From an uncultured Collinsella sp. (GTDB lineage Bacteria > Actinomycetota > Coriobacteriia > Coriobacteriales > Coriobacteriaceae): a stretch of 21,193 bases of DNA. The translations under genes were made by a program, and so were the position numbers. Below, piece after piece: positions 6,029 through 12,760 of this stretch (the first letter of the stretch is position 1; the number at the start of each line of letters is the position of its first letter). The DNA lies in the NCBI GenBank assembly GCA_900544385.1, contig UQVD01000030.1, forward strand, positions 1 to 21,193, read 5' to 3'. Under the pieces are notes generated by a model, which was not told where the DNA came from, made no database searches, and saw only the letters and a list, made by a program, of their open reading frames with translations.

Positions 6029-7216
6029 TTAGTCAAGCAAAAGCAATCGTTTGTAGACATCGAGGCCTTTGAGAAGGATTTCCTCGTCGAAGAGCATGCT
6101 ATCGGTATGCAGAGCGCTTGTGGCATAGGCGGGACAGCCATCCGAATCACTCGGGTTGTCTTGGTCCTCTGGCATACCCGTGCCCAGCAGGAAAAACACG
6201 CCCGGCAGATGGCGTTGATAGGACGCGAAATCCTCGGCGATCAGCAGCGGTTCCTCCACGAGCTGCAGCCCGGGCAAGGCAGGCGTGATGTTGGCAAACA
6301 GCTCGGGGTCGTTGTCGACCGGCGGATAGCCCTCGGCAAAATCGAGGTCATATGTGCAGCCCGTTGCGGCGCATGCCTCATCAAGCACGCGGCGCACGCC
6401 TTCGCGCGCCCGGTCGAACATGTCGTCCGTAAACACACGCAGGCTGCCGGCAACATGGGCCTCCCCCGCCACCGCATTGCAGACGGCGCCGGCCTGCAGC
6501 AGGCCGAACTTACCAATGCAGGGCTCGTCGGCACCCAGCTCATCCATCAGTTCGCGCTCGGCAACCAAGAACTTGGCAGCCGCCAGCGCCGCATCGTGCG
6601 ACTCCTCGACCGGAACGCCATAGGTCTTAGCGATATGGATGCTCGTCCCGTGAATATGGATATGCGTCTCACTCGAACGCGCCAGCAACGGACCGGGGCA
6701 GCTCGCCAACGTGCCGGCGGGCAGATCGGGCCACACGTGGAAGCCGAAGATGCGATCCGCCCCGTAGCGCTCGAACACGCCGCTCTCGCATACCGTCTTG
6801 GCACCACCGGTCGTTTCCTCGGCCGGCTGGAACACAAAGAGAACGTTGCGCCTAATGGCGCCCGGTTGCTCGCGAATCGTACGGTCGACATACGTCGCGG
6901 CGGCAAGTGCCATGGCCATGTGTCCGTCATGTCCGCAAGCGTGCATCTTGCCGGGATGGGTCGAGGCAAAGGCCGCTCCCGTCGCCTCCGCGATGGGCAG
7001 TGCGTCCATATCGGCGCGAATCGCCGTGGCATGCGCGGCGCCCGTGCCAGCGTCGAAGAAAGCACAAACACAGCTGGGGCAGGGATAGGTCACTTCACAG
7101 GCAAGCGAAGCGAGCACGCCCTCGATATAGGCTATGGTTTGAGGAAGATAGAAATCGAGCTCCGGAATGCGATGCAGGTCGCGACGATAGCGACGAAGTT
7201 CTTGGAGCTCGGTCAT
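6029..7216 (-). CDS. M20 family amidohydrolase, candidate N-acetyl-diaminopimelate deacetylase
   Basis: A 395-residue M20D metallo-hydrolase. Metal-binding and catalytic motifs are present: RADMDALPI at 68-75, MHACGHDGHM at 91-100, FQPAEETTGGAK at 129-140 with the catalytic Glu pair, FGFHVWP at 157-163, and a C-terminal ALH at 368-370. The usual GGHAAxP motif of the lid domain is replaced by GTSIHIAKTYG at 190-200, which keeps one His in an equivalent place. Known M20D substrates include N-acetyl-LL-diaminopimelate, hippurate and N-acyl amino acids. Because dapH, whose product makes the N-acetyl intermediate, is in the divergent neighbouring operon, N-acetyl-DAP deacetylase (YkuR-like) is the favoured role; this is inference. 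ATG 7216 follows AAAGGA by six nt. The longer open frame upstream runs through non-coding sequence of the lysine leader. Confidence 0.85.
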   Translation of the reverse strand: MTELQELRRYRRDLHRIPELDFYLPQTIAYIEGVLASLACEVTYPCPSCVCAFFDAGTGAAHATAIRADMDALPIAEATGAAFASTHPGKMHACGHDGHMAMALAAATYVDRTIREQPGAIRRNVLFVFQPAEETTGGAKTVCESGVFERYGADRIFGFHVWPDLPAGTLASCPGPLLARSSETHIHIHGTSIHIAKTYGVPVEESHDAALAAAKFLVAERELMDELGADEPCIGKFGLLQAGAVCNAVAGEAHVAGSLRVFTDDMFDRAREGVRRVLDEACAATGCTYDLDFAEGYPPVDNDPELFANITPALPGLQLVEEPLLIAEDFASYQRHLPGVFFLLGTGMPEDQDNPSDSDGCPAYATSALHTDSMLFDEEILLKGLDVYKRLLLLD

Positions 7217-7247
7217 AAAGGATCCTTTCATGGGGCATATCCATTCA

Positions 7248-7259
7248 CACAATATTGTG
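7248..7259. promoter_or_regulatory. 12-bp perfect palindrome upstream of the M20 gene
   Basis: CACAATATTGTG is a perfect 12-bp palindrome 31 bp upstream of the M20 start. The motif TCACAAT recurs 15 bp further upstream in the minus-strand reading (CACAAT within 7268-7274). It is a plausible regulator site in the M20 promoter region; the regulator is unknown. Confidence 0.4.
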
Positions 7260-7327
7260 ATGCAGAATTGTGACGCCCTTGTTTCTAGCATATCCCTGCA
7301 TTTTTTAAACGTTATATACGAATACTC

Positions 7328-7356
7328 TTGTTTGGTAAAGTGCAACGTGATAGGGT
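7328..7356 (+). promoter_or_regulatory. Promoter of the lysine operon
   Basis: TTGTTT (7328-7333), a 17-bp spacer and TAGGGT (7351-7356) with an extended TG one base before the -10 (7348-7349). Transcription would start at about 7363, a few bases before the first riboswitch helix at 7368. Confidence 0.6.
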
Positions 7357-7367
7357 CTTTACCACTT

Positions 7368-7524
7368 GATAGAGGCGCGGGCACGAAGAGCCGCGGGCGA
7401 GCCGGCAGGCTTTGACCCCGTGGGGAGGCGAAACCCGCCGAACTGGGTTTTTCGGGCACGAACAACCTGGTGGGCCTGTGGGAAACACCCACAGGACTGT
7501 CTGCAGCAATGCGGGAGCGCTATC
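7368..7524 (+). ncRNA. Lysine riboswitch (L-box)
   Basis: The leader carries the L-box signature. GATAG AGGCGCGG at 7368-7380 opens helix P1, which closes with CTATC at 7520-7524. The conserved GGGGAGGCG...CGCCGAA segment lies at about 7422-7442. The stem CCTGTGGG / CCCACAGG with its small loop and the following ACTGTC lie at about 7477-7502. It sits directly upstream of lysA-dapA-dapB-dapH, the expected target of lysine feedback. The 71 nt after the aptamer have no T-tract terminator but allow competing helices that mask or free the ribosome binding site, so control looks translational. Confidence 0.92.
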
Positions 7525-7585
7525 CGGACATTGGGTCCACGCTATGCGGATTCGATGCGCAGATGGCGCCGTCTGGATAGCGAGG
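7518..7585 (+). promoter_or_regulatory. Riboswitch expression platform with alternative helices
   Basis: Three related segments compete. The P1 3' strand region CGCTATCCGGAC (7518-7529) can pair over 12 bp, with one G-U, with GTCTGGATAGCG (7571-7582). When lysine holds P1 closed, CCACGCTAT (7537-7545) can instead pair 8 of 9 with ATAGCGAGG (7577-7585), covering the AGG that precedes lysA by 10 nt. The model predicts an OFF state with lysine and an ON state without. It is drawn by eye, not computed. Confidence 0.6.
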
Positions 7586-7595
7586 TTTACGGGAC

Positions 7596-9905
7596 ATGGC
7601 ATTGACCCCCAACGAGGCGTATGCGGCCAAGCAGCCGTTTGTGAACAAGGAGACACTCGAGCATATCGTCGAGCAGTTCCCCACGCCGTTTCATCTATAC
7701 GACGAGGCGGGCATCCGCCGCAACATGCAAGAAGTGCGCGACGCCTTTGCATGGAACCCGGGCTTTAAGGAATACTTTGCCGTCAAGGCCAACCCCAACC
7801 CGGCGCTCATCTCCATTCTCAACGAATACGGCTGCGGCTGCGATTGCTCGAGCTATACCGAGCTCATGATCGCCCGCTCGCTGGGCATCACGGGACACGA
7901 CATCATGTTCTCTTCCAACGACACGCCGGCTGCCGACTTTGAGCTCGCCAACAAGCTGGGTGCCATCGTCAACTTTGACGACATCAGCCACATCGAGTTC
8001 TTTGAGCGTGTTGCGGGGCCCATCCCCAAAACGGTCAGCTGCCGCTTTAATCCAGGCGGCCTGTTCCAACTCTCCAACGGCATCATGGACAACCCGGGCG
8101 ACTCCAAATATGGCATGACCACCGAGCAGCTCTTTGAGGCCTTCCGCATGCTCAAGGCCAAGGGCGCCGAGAATTTTGGCATCCATGCCTTCCTTGCCAG
8201 CAACACCGTCACTAACGACTACTATCCCAAGCTCGCACGCATCCTCTTTAAACTTGCCGTGCGCCTGGAGCGCGAGACCGGCGCACATGTCGCCTTTATC
8301 AATCTGTCCGGCGGTGTGGGTATCCCCTACCTGCCCGAGCAGCAGGCTAACGACATTCACGCCATCGGTGAGGGCGTACACGCAGCCTACGACGAGATTC
8401 TGGTCCCCGCCGGCATGGGCGATGTGGCGATCTGCACCGAGATGGGTCGCTTTATGATGGGCCCCTACGGCTGCCTGGTCACCAAGGCCATCCACGAGAA
8501 GCAGATCTACAAGGACTATATCGGCGTGGACGCAAGCGCCGTCGATCTGATTCGTCCTGCCATGTATGGCGCCTACCACCACATTACGGTGATGGGCCAG
8601 CCGGGTGGCGACGACAAGACCACAGCGCCCGTCACGGACACCTACGACATCACGGGCAATCTGTGCGAGAACAACGACAAGTTCGCCATCGATCGCGAGC
8701 TGCCGCATATCGACATGGGCGACCTGCTTGTGATCCACGATACCGGCGCGCATGGCTACTCCATGGGCTACAACTACAATGGACGCCTGCGCTCCGCCGA
8801 GGTCCTGTTGCGCCCCGATGGCTCAGCCGACCTCATCCGCCGCGCCGAGCGCCCGGGCGATTACTTTGCCACGCTCGACGTGCTGCCGAGCGGCCGAGAG
8901 CTGCTGGCCAAGTCGCGCGCCGAAAGTGCCCGCCGTCGCGCCCAAGACGAGCGCCTGGCAGTCGCCGCCCAATGGAACAAACGCATCCAGATCGCGGACG
9001 CGAAGGAGAAGAACATGGACATCCGCAATCTCGAGGGCTCAATCGTCGCCCTCGTCACGCCGTTTAAAAAGGATGGCAGTGTCGACTTTGACGCACTCGA
9101 GCGCCTTATCGATTTCCACCTGCAAAACGGCACCGACGCCATCCTCACCCTGGGCACCACCGGCGAGAGCGCCACGATGACCGACGACGAGGACAACTCC
9201 GTCGTCGCCGCCGTGGTCAAGCATGTTGCAGGACGCGTCCCCGTCATTGCCGGCTCGGGCTCCAACTCCACGCAGACCATGCTCACCAAGTCGCTTACTT
9301 ACCAGGGCTTGGGAGCCGACGGCCTGCTGCTCATTACCCCCTACTACAACAAGTCCAACGAAGAGGGTATCTATCAGCACTTTAAGACCGTCGCCGATGC
9401 CGTGGACATCCCCTGCATCCTGTACAACATCCCCGGCCGCTGCGGCTGCGGTATCAGCGAGCGCAACGTAGAGCGCCTGGCCGCGCACCCCAACATCATG
9501 GGTATTAAGGAGGCCTCGGGCAACGTCGCCTACGCGGCCAAGATCGCCCACCTGCTGTCAGACGACTTCCGCATGTACTCGGGCGAGGACGCGCTTACCG
9601 TGCCGCTCATGAGCCTGGGCGCCTCGGGCACCATCAGCGTGTGGGCAGACGTGCAGCCGCAGCTCGTGCATGACATGTGCCGTGCCTATTTGGACGGTGA
9701 CGTGGCGCGTGCCCGCGATATCCAAATTGCCGGCCAGCCGCTCATCAATGCCCTCTTTAGTGAGGTCAACCCCATCCCCGTCAAAGAGGCGCTCGCCCAG
9801 ATGGGTATGATCGAGGCAAACTACCGCATGCCGCTGTGCCCCATGGCAGACGACACGCGCTCTGCACTTACCGATGCTCTGAAGGGGGCTGGTCTGCTTG
9901 ATTAA
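7596..9905 (+). CDS. lysA-dapA: LysA-DapA fusion: diaminopimelate decarboxylase joined to dihydrodipicolinate synthase
   Basis: One open frame of 769 codons covers two lysine-pathway enzymes without a stop between them. Residues 1-428 are PLP-dependent diaminopimelate decarboxylase, which makes lysine from meso-DAP: YFAVKANPNP with PLP Lys64, SGGVGIPY, CTEMGRF and the C-terminal GAHGYSMGYNYNGRLRSAE. Residues 429-473 are a charged helical linker. Residues 474-769 are full-length 4-hydroxy-tetrahydrodipicolinate synthase: GTTGES with Thr47-Thr48 in DapA numbering, YYNKSNEEG, YNIPGRCG with Tyr137 and Arg142, and GIKEASG with Schiff-base Lys165. An internal ATG at 9015 has AAGGAG six nt upstream, so separate DapA is also likely to be made. 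The fusion would join the last and first dedicated steps of the pathway. A lost stop or sequence error is the alternative. The stop overlaps the dapB start by 8 nt. Confidence 0.88.
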   Translation: MALTPNEAYAAKQPFVNKETLEHIVEQFPTPFHLYDEAGIRRNMQEVRDAFAWNPGFKEYFAVKANPNPALISILNEYGCGCDCSSYTELMIARSLGITGHDIMFSSNDTPAADFELANKLGAIVNFDDISHIEFFERVAGPIPKTVSCRFNPGGLFQLSNGIMDNPGDSKYGMTTEQLFEAFRMLKAKGAENFGIHAFLASNTVTNDYYPKLARILFKLAVRLERETGAHVAFINLSGGVGIPYLPEQQANDIHAIGEGVHAAYDEILVPAGMGDVAICTEMGRFMMGPYGCLVTKAIHEKQIYKDYIGVDASAVDLIRPAMYGAYHHITVMGQPGGDDKTTAPVTDTYDITGNLCENNDKFAIDRELPHIDMGDLLVIHDTGAHGYSMGYNYNGRLRSAEVLLRPDGSADLIRRAERPGDYFATLDVLPSGRELLAKSRAESARRRAQDERLAVAAQWNKRIQIADAKEKNMDIRNLEGSIVALVTPFKKDGSVDFDALERLIDFHLQNGTDAILTLGTTGESATMTDDEDNSVVAAVVKHVAGRVPVIAGSGSNSTQTMLTKSLTYQGLGADGLLLITPYYNKSNEEGIYQHFKTVADAVDIPCILYNIPGRCGCGISERNVERLAAHPNIMGIKEASGNVAYAAKIAHLLSDDFRMYSGEDALTVPLMSLGASGTISVWADVQPQLVHDMCRAYLDGDVARARDIQIAGQPLINALFSEVNPIPVKEALAQMGMIEANYRMPLCPMADDTRSALTDALKGAGLLD
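9015..9905 (+). CDS. dapA: 4-hydroxy-tetrahydrodipicolinate synthase (internal start within the fusion frame)
   Basis: If translation starts at ATG 9015, the product is a 296-residue DapA, close to the usual 290-300 residues. AAGGAG (9003-9008) with a six-base spacer is a better Shine-Dalgarno than the one before lysA itself. DapA condenses pyruvate with aspartate semialdehyde in the cytoplasm and commits aspartate carbon to DAP and lysine. All catalytic residues are in place: Thr47, Thr48, Tyr137, Arg142 and Lys165, each offset by about four from the E. coli enzyme. The entry records the likely separate product; it shares frame and stop with the LysA-DapA reading. Confidence 0.7.
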   Translation: MDIRNLEGSIVALVTPFKKDGSVDFDALERLIDFHLQNGTDAILTLGTTGESATMTDDEDNSVVAAVVKHVAGRVPVIAGSGSNSTQTMLTKSLTYQGLGADGLLLITPYYNKSNEEGIYQHFKTVADAVDIPCILYNIPGRCGCGISERNVERLAAHPNIMGIKEASGNVAYAAKIAHLLSDDFRMYSGEDALTVPLMSLGASGTISVWADVQPQLVHDMCRAYLDGDVARARDIQIAGQPLINALFSEVNPIPVKEALAQMGMIEANYRMPLCPMADDTRSALTDALKGAGLLD

Positions 9906-10638
9906 GACCGTCATTATGGGAACGGGCCGCATGGGCTCGCTCATCCGCACCACCGCCGAGGGCGTTGTCGACGCCGCCGGTCAACCCGTTTTTGATATCG
10001 TGGCCCAGATTGGCTTCGATTTGAGCAAGCTCGAGAACGCACCGGCTGCCGATGTGATTATCGACTTCTCGAACGTCGTGACCTTCGATGCCGTCGTCGC
10101 CTATGTCGAGCGCACGGGCGCGGCGTTGGTCTCGGGCACCACAGGCTACACCCCCGAGCAGATGGACCGTCTGCGCGAGCTGGGCCAGAACACCCGCGTT
10201 ATGCACTCGGGCAATTACTCCATCGGCATCGCAGCCCTGCGTCATCTAGTGGCCCAGGCCACGCGCGAGTTGCCCGGCTTTGACTGCGAAATCGTCGAGA
10301 CGCACCATAACCAAAAGGTCGACGCCCCCAGCGGTACCGCCAAGCTGCTGCTCGACGCCGTAGTCGAGGCCGAGCCCGAGACAGGCTACCACCCCGTCTA
10401 CGGACGCGAGGGCATGTGCGGCGCGCGCGATCCCAAGGAGATCGGCATGCACTCGCTGCGCGGTGGCACTGTCGCCGGCGTCCACGAAGTGAGTTTCTTT
10501 GGCCAAGACGAGGAGGTCACGCTCACCCACCGCGCCACGAGCCGTCAGATCTTCGTCAACGGCGCCCTGGCAGCCGCGCAGAAGCTCGTCACCCGCGAAC
10601 CCGGCTTCTATACGTTCGACCAGGTCATGTTTGCCTAA
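9898..10638 (+). CDS. dapB: 4-hydroxy-tetrahydrodipicolinate reductase
   Basis: A 246-residue DapB, the NAD(P)H-dependent reductase that converts the DapA product to tetrahydrodipicolinate. The N-terminal dinucleotide-binding loop is MGTGRMGS at 7-14. GTTGYT at 80-85 and the active-site segment ETHHNQKVDAPSGTA at 134-148, with His136, His137 and Lys140, are typical. The arrangement HHNQK, rather than HHRHK, matches the acidic/Gln variant seen in many Gram-positives. The start is TTG 9898: the next ATG would delete the Rossmann strand. GGGGG at 9884-9888 provides a ribosome binding site about nine nt upstream. The start overlaps the dapA stop by 8 nt, indicating translational coupling. Confidence 0.95.
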   Translation: MIKTVIMGTGRMGSLIRTTAEGVVDAAGQPVFDIVAQIGFDLSKLENAPAADVIIDFSNVVTFDAVVAYVERTGAALVSGTTGYTPEQMDRLRELGQNTRVMHSGNYSIGIAALRHLVAQATRELPGFDCEIVETHHNQKVDAPSGTAKLLLDAVVEAEPETGYHPVYGREGMCGARDPKEIGMHSLRGGTVAGVHEVSFFGQDEEVTLTHRATSRQIFVNGALAAAQKLVTREPGFYTFDQVMFA

Positions 10639-10677
10639 CCAGGTATCAACCGAATCCACCCAAAGGAGAGATAGCAA

Positions 10678-11397
10678 ATGAGCAACGCAGCCGAGATGGA
10701 TGCCCAGGAGATTATCAACTACATCGCCACCGCGCCCAAAAAGACACCTGTCAAGCTGTACGTGCGCGAGAAGCCCGGCATGAAGGTTGCCTGGGGCGAC
10801 GCACATGTCTACGGCGGCCGTCGCGGCAAGACCGTCTTTGGCGACTGGGATGAGCTCAAGGCCATCCTCGATGCCAATGCCGACTCCATCGACTACTACG
10901 ATGTCGAGAATGACTGCCGCAACTCTGCCGTGCCCATGCTCGACCTTAAGGGCATCAACGCCCGCATCGAGCCGGGCGCGATCATCCGTGACCGCGTCGA
11001 GATCGGCGATCGCGCCGTCATCATGATGGGCGCCATCATCAACATCGGCTCCGTCATTGGCGAAGGCTCCATGATTGATATGGGCGCCGTGCTGGGCGGC
11101 CGCGCCACCGTGGGCAAGAACTGCCACATCGGCGCCGGCACCGTGCTGGCAGGCGTTGTGGAGCCCGCCAGCGCCACGCCCGTCATCATCGAGGACGATG
11201 TCATGATTGGCGCCAATGCTGTGGTCCTGGAGGGCGTGCACGTGGGCAAGGGTGCTGTAGTTGCCGCCGGCGCCGTGTGCGTCGAGGACGTCCCCGCCGG
11301 CGCCGTCGTGGCCGGTGTCCCCGCCCGCGTCATCAAGATGCGCGACGAGAAGACCGACAGCAAGACCGGCCTCGAAGAGGGCCTGCGCCAGCTCTAG
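10678..11397 (+). CDS. dapH: 2,3,4,5-tetrahydropyridine-2,6-dicarboxylate N-acetyltransferase
   Basis: A 239-residue left-handed beta-helix acyltransferase, matching the DapH/DapD-acetyl family over its whole length. An N-terminal alpha/beta domain with TPVKLYVREKPG and VENDCRNSAVPMLDLKGINARIEPGA leads into hexapeptide repeats from about residue 98 (GAIIRDRVEIGDRAVIMMG, GSVIGEGSMIDMG, GRATVGKNCHIGAGTVLAG), and the C-terminus ends in the family-typical LRQL. It closely resembles Bacillus YkuQ from memory. It acetylates tetrahydrodipicolinate using acetyl-CoA, which places this organism on the acetylase branch rather than the succinylase or dehydrogenase branch. ATG 10678 follows AAAGGAG with a nine-base spacer, 39 nt after dapB. 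It is the last gene of the operon. Confidence 0.96.
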   Translation: MSNAAEMDAQEIINYIATAPKKTPVKLYVREKPGMKVAWGDAHVYGGRRGKTVFGDWDELKAILDANADSIDYYDVENDCRNSAVPMLDLKGINARIEPGAIIRDRVEIGDRAVIMMGAIINIGSVIGEGSMIDMGAVLGGRATVGKNCHIGAGTVLAGVVEPASATPVIIEDDVMIGANAVVLEGVHVGKGAVVAAGAVCVEDVPAGAVVAGVPARVIKMRDEKTDSKTGLEEGLRQL

Positions 11398-11427
11398 GGT
11401 TACGCGGTTTTACCAAACCGCGTAACT
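11398..11427 (+). terminator. Perfect 12-bp hairpin at the end of the lysine operon
   Basis: GTTACGCGGTTT (11399-11410) pairs exactly with AAACCGCGTAAC (11415-11426) around loop TACC, directly after the dapH stop. There is no T-tract, so it is either a Rho-assisted end or a transcript-stabilising hairpin. Confidence 0.55.
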
Positions 11428-11439
11428 AGTCGACGCTGC

Positions 11440-11537
11440 AAACGACCCAGAGCGGCAATCTGACGTTCAATTGTCGGGCATGACCAGAAGGTCAATGCCC
11501 TCCTCTTTCACGTCACCTTGCTCGCTCTGGGTCGTTT
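11440..11537. repeat. 98-nt nested palindromic element, possible structured RNA or mobile hairpin
   Basis: Three nested helices are visible. AAACGACCCAGAGCG (11440-11454) pairs perfectly over 15 bp with 11523-11537. TGACGT (11461-11466) pairs with ACGTCA (11510-11515). GGGCAT-GACC (11476-11485) pairs with GGTC-A-ATGCCC (11490-11500), with one bulged A and an AGAA loop. The outer stem ends in TTTT on the plus strand. The element lies between convergent genes. On the minus strand a short frame through it encodes a tail ending GIDLLVMPDN then stop, which may be chance. A miniature mobile repeat, a small RNA, or an elaborate terminator are all possible. Confidence 0.6.
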
Positions 11538-11582
11538 TCGCTGACGCACGCTCAACCTGCAACGTAATTCAGCCCCAAGCAA

Positions 11583-11618
11583 CAAAGGCCGAAACCCCAT
11601 CCAGGGCTCCGGCCTTTG
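11583..11618. terminator. Bidirectional terminator-like hairpin
   Basis: CAAAGGCCG (11583-11591) pairs with CGGCCTTTG (11610-11618) with an inner CCC/GGG. It lies 27 nt beyond the stop of the minus-strand NdpA-like gene and reads CGGCCTTTGTTG in that direction, a weak U-rich end. Confidence 0.6.
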
Positions 11619-11644
11619 CTTTCCCGCTGTAGGCGTAACACAAC

Positions 11645-12649
11645 TTATCGATTCTCGATGCTGCCGATGTTTTTGAGCTCGATGGAGATGAGGCCGTTGG
11701 GCTCGTTGACGAACTCAATGTACTCGGAGTTCGAACCCATCTCGGCCGGGAAGCTGATCTCGATACCCGTGTCAGTACGGATCTTGTGATTGCGCACGGC
11801 CGCGCGTTCGACCTGCTTGCGCTCCACGGGAACGCGCTCGGGCACCTTCTCTTCGGTCAGTGCCGCGCGCACGCTCTCCTTGATGACCGGCTCGTCCTCA
11901 AAGACCTCATCGACGATATCCCAAGGCGGCAGCTCCTCGTCATCCTCAACCTTCTCGGCAACGGCAGCCTTAACCTTAGCGAGCGCTACAGCCGTGTTGG
12001 CACCGTGCTCCTCGGCGACTTCCTCGACCACACGCGTCACGGTGTCGATGACCTCCTTGCCCGATACGCCCGTGTCGCACTGCAGCAGGCCATCGGGGAT
12101 AAGCATACGGTCCTCGCCGGCAATCTTGCGTTTCTTGTCCACATAGCCGATCTCCATGGTGCTCGCGCGCACGATGGCATAGCTCGGCACCTTTTGCGAG
12201 GGGTTCGGCAGAATGGCGTAGTGGCGCGCGATGTCGTTGCGCACCTCCCCCTCCTCGCGGCCCACTTCGTGCATAAAAGCCTGCTTGGAGCCCAGCAGCA
12301 TCACGGCAAACCAGCGGGCATCCTCATCGTCGTCAAAATCAGCCACGAGCACGTCGGTGGACTCAGCTTTCTCAGCCTTGGTGAGCTCGGAGGAGATAAA
12401 CTCCGCAATCTGCTGCGACAGGTCCACGAACTCGCGCTCGCCAAAGAAATAGCCCTTGAGCTCGCCGCCGAATGCTGAGTTCTCGGCAAACGTGGCACGC
12501 TTGTTGTCGGCCGAGGTACGTGCGCGGCGCAGATGCGTGGTCACGAAGTTGCGCACGGTACGGCTCTCGATATCGAGCTCGCGCTGGCTCATGACGTTGA
12601 CGGCAGAGTCAAAGTCTAGGATATGCAGAATCGCGTGATTGATTTTCAT
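11645..12649 (-). CDS. Nucleoid-associated protein, NdpA/YejK family
   Basis: A 334-residue protein of the 37-kDa nucleoid-associated family (NdpA, E. coli YejK). It begins MKINHAILHILDFDSAVNVMSQRELDIE, the conserved family N-terminus, and continues with THLRRARTSADNKRATF, GYFFGEREFVDLSQQIAEFI and the C-terminal RTDTGIEISFPAEMGSNSEYIEFVNEPNGLISIELKNIGSI. Members bind nucleoid DNA; the detailed role is poorly known. ATG 12649 is chosen because the family starts there and GGA lies nine nt upstream; ATG 12658 adds three residues but has its purines touching the start codon. It follows the DUF2974 gene on the same strand but has a recognisable TATACT promoter element of its own. Confidence 0.87.
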   Translation of the reverse strand: MKINHAILHILDFDSAVNVMSQRELDIESRTVRNFVTTHLRRARTSADNKRATFAENSAFGGELKGYFFGEREFVDLSQQIAEFISSELTKAEKAESTDVLVADFDDDEDARWFAVMLLGSKQAFMHEVGREEGEVRNDIARHYAILPNPSQKVPSYAIVRASTMEIGYVDKKRKIAGEDRMLIPDGLLQCDTGVSGKEVIDTVTRVVEEVAEEHGANTAVALAKVKAAVAEKVEDDEELPPWDIVDEVFEDEPVIKESVRAALTEEKVPERVPVERKQVERAAVRNHKIRTDTGIEISFPAEMGSNSEYIEFVNEPNGLISIELKNIGSIENR

Positions 12650-12687
12650 ATACGGCATTCCGTTCTAGATCGATTTCGGCACGAATC

Positions 12688-12693
12688 AGTATA
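12688..12693 (-). promoter_or_regulatory. Candidate -10 element for the NdpA-like gene
   Basis: TATACT on the minus strand (plus-strand AGTATA), 39 bp upstream of ATG 12649. No clear -35 is visible, so support is modest. Confidence 0.35.
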
Positions 12694-12723
12694 GCGGTCG
12701 AGCCCGCCCCAAGCATATCGAAG

Positions 12724-12758
12724 ATTGGTGCATCGGGGACAGGTTGCTCTGCACCAAT
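12724..12758 (+). repeat. REP-like hairpin, copy 1
   Basis: ATTGGTGCA (12724-12732) and TGCACCAAT (12750-12758) form a perfect 9-bp stem around the 17-nt loop TCGGGGACAGGTTGCTC. It ends 2 bp before the stop of the DUF2974 gene. A second copy in the same orientation lies on the other side of that gene. Confidence 0.75.
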
Positions 12759-12760
12759 GG

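Noticed and set aside
7217..7492. In-frame N-terminal extension of the M20 hydrolase
   Set aside because: It covers the lysine promoter and riboswitch, has no family similarity, and ATG 7216 has a good ribosome binding site.
10246..11241. Long minus-strand frame (331 codons) opposite dapB and dapH
   Set aside because: It is the antisense shadow of high-GC codon-biased genes, rich in His, Asp and Gly, with no domain and no ribosome binding site.
11440..11537. SRP (4.5S) RNA
   Set aside because: The apical loop is GACC-AGAA-GGTC without the conserved GGAA loop and asymmetric AGCA bulge of SRP domain IV.
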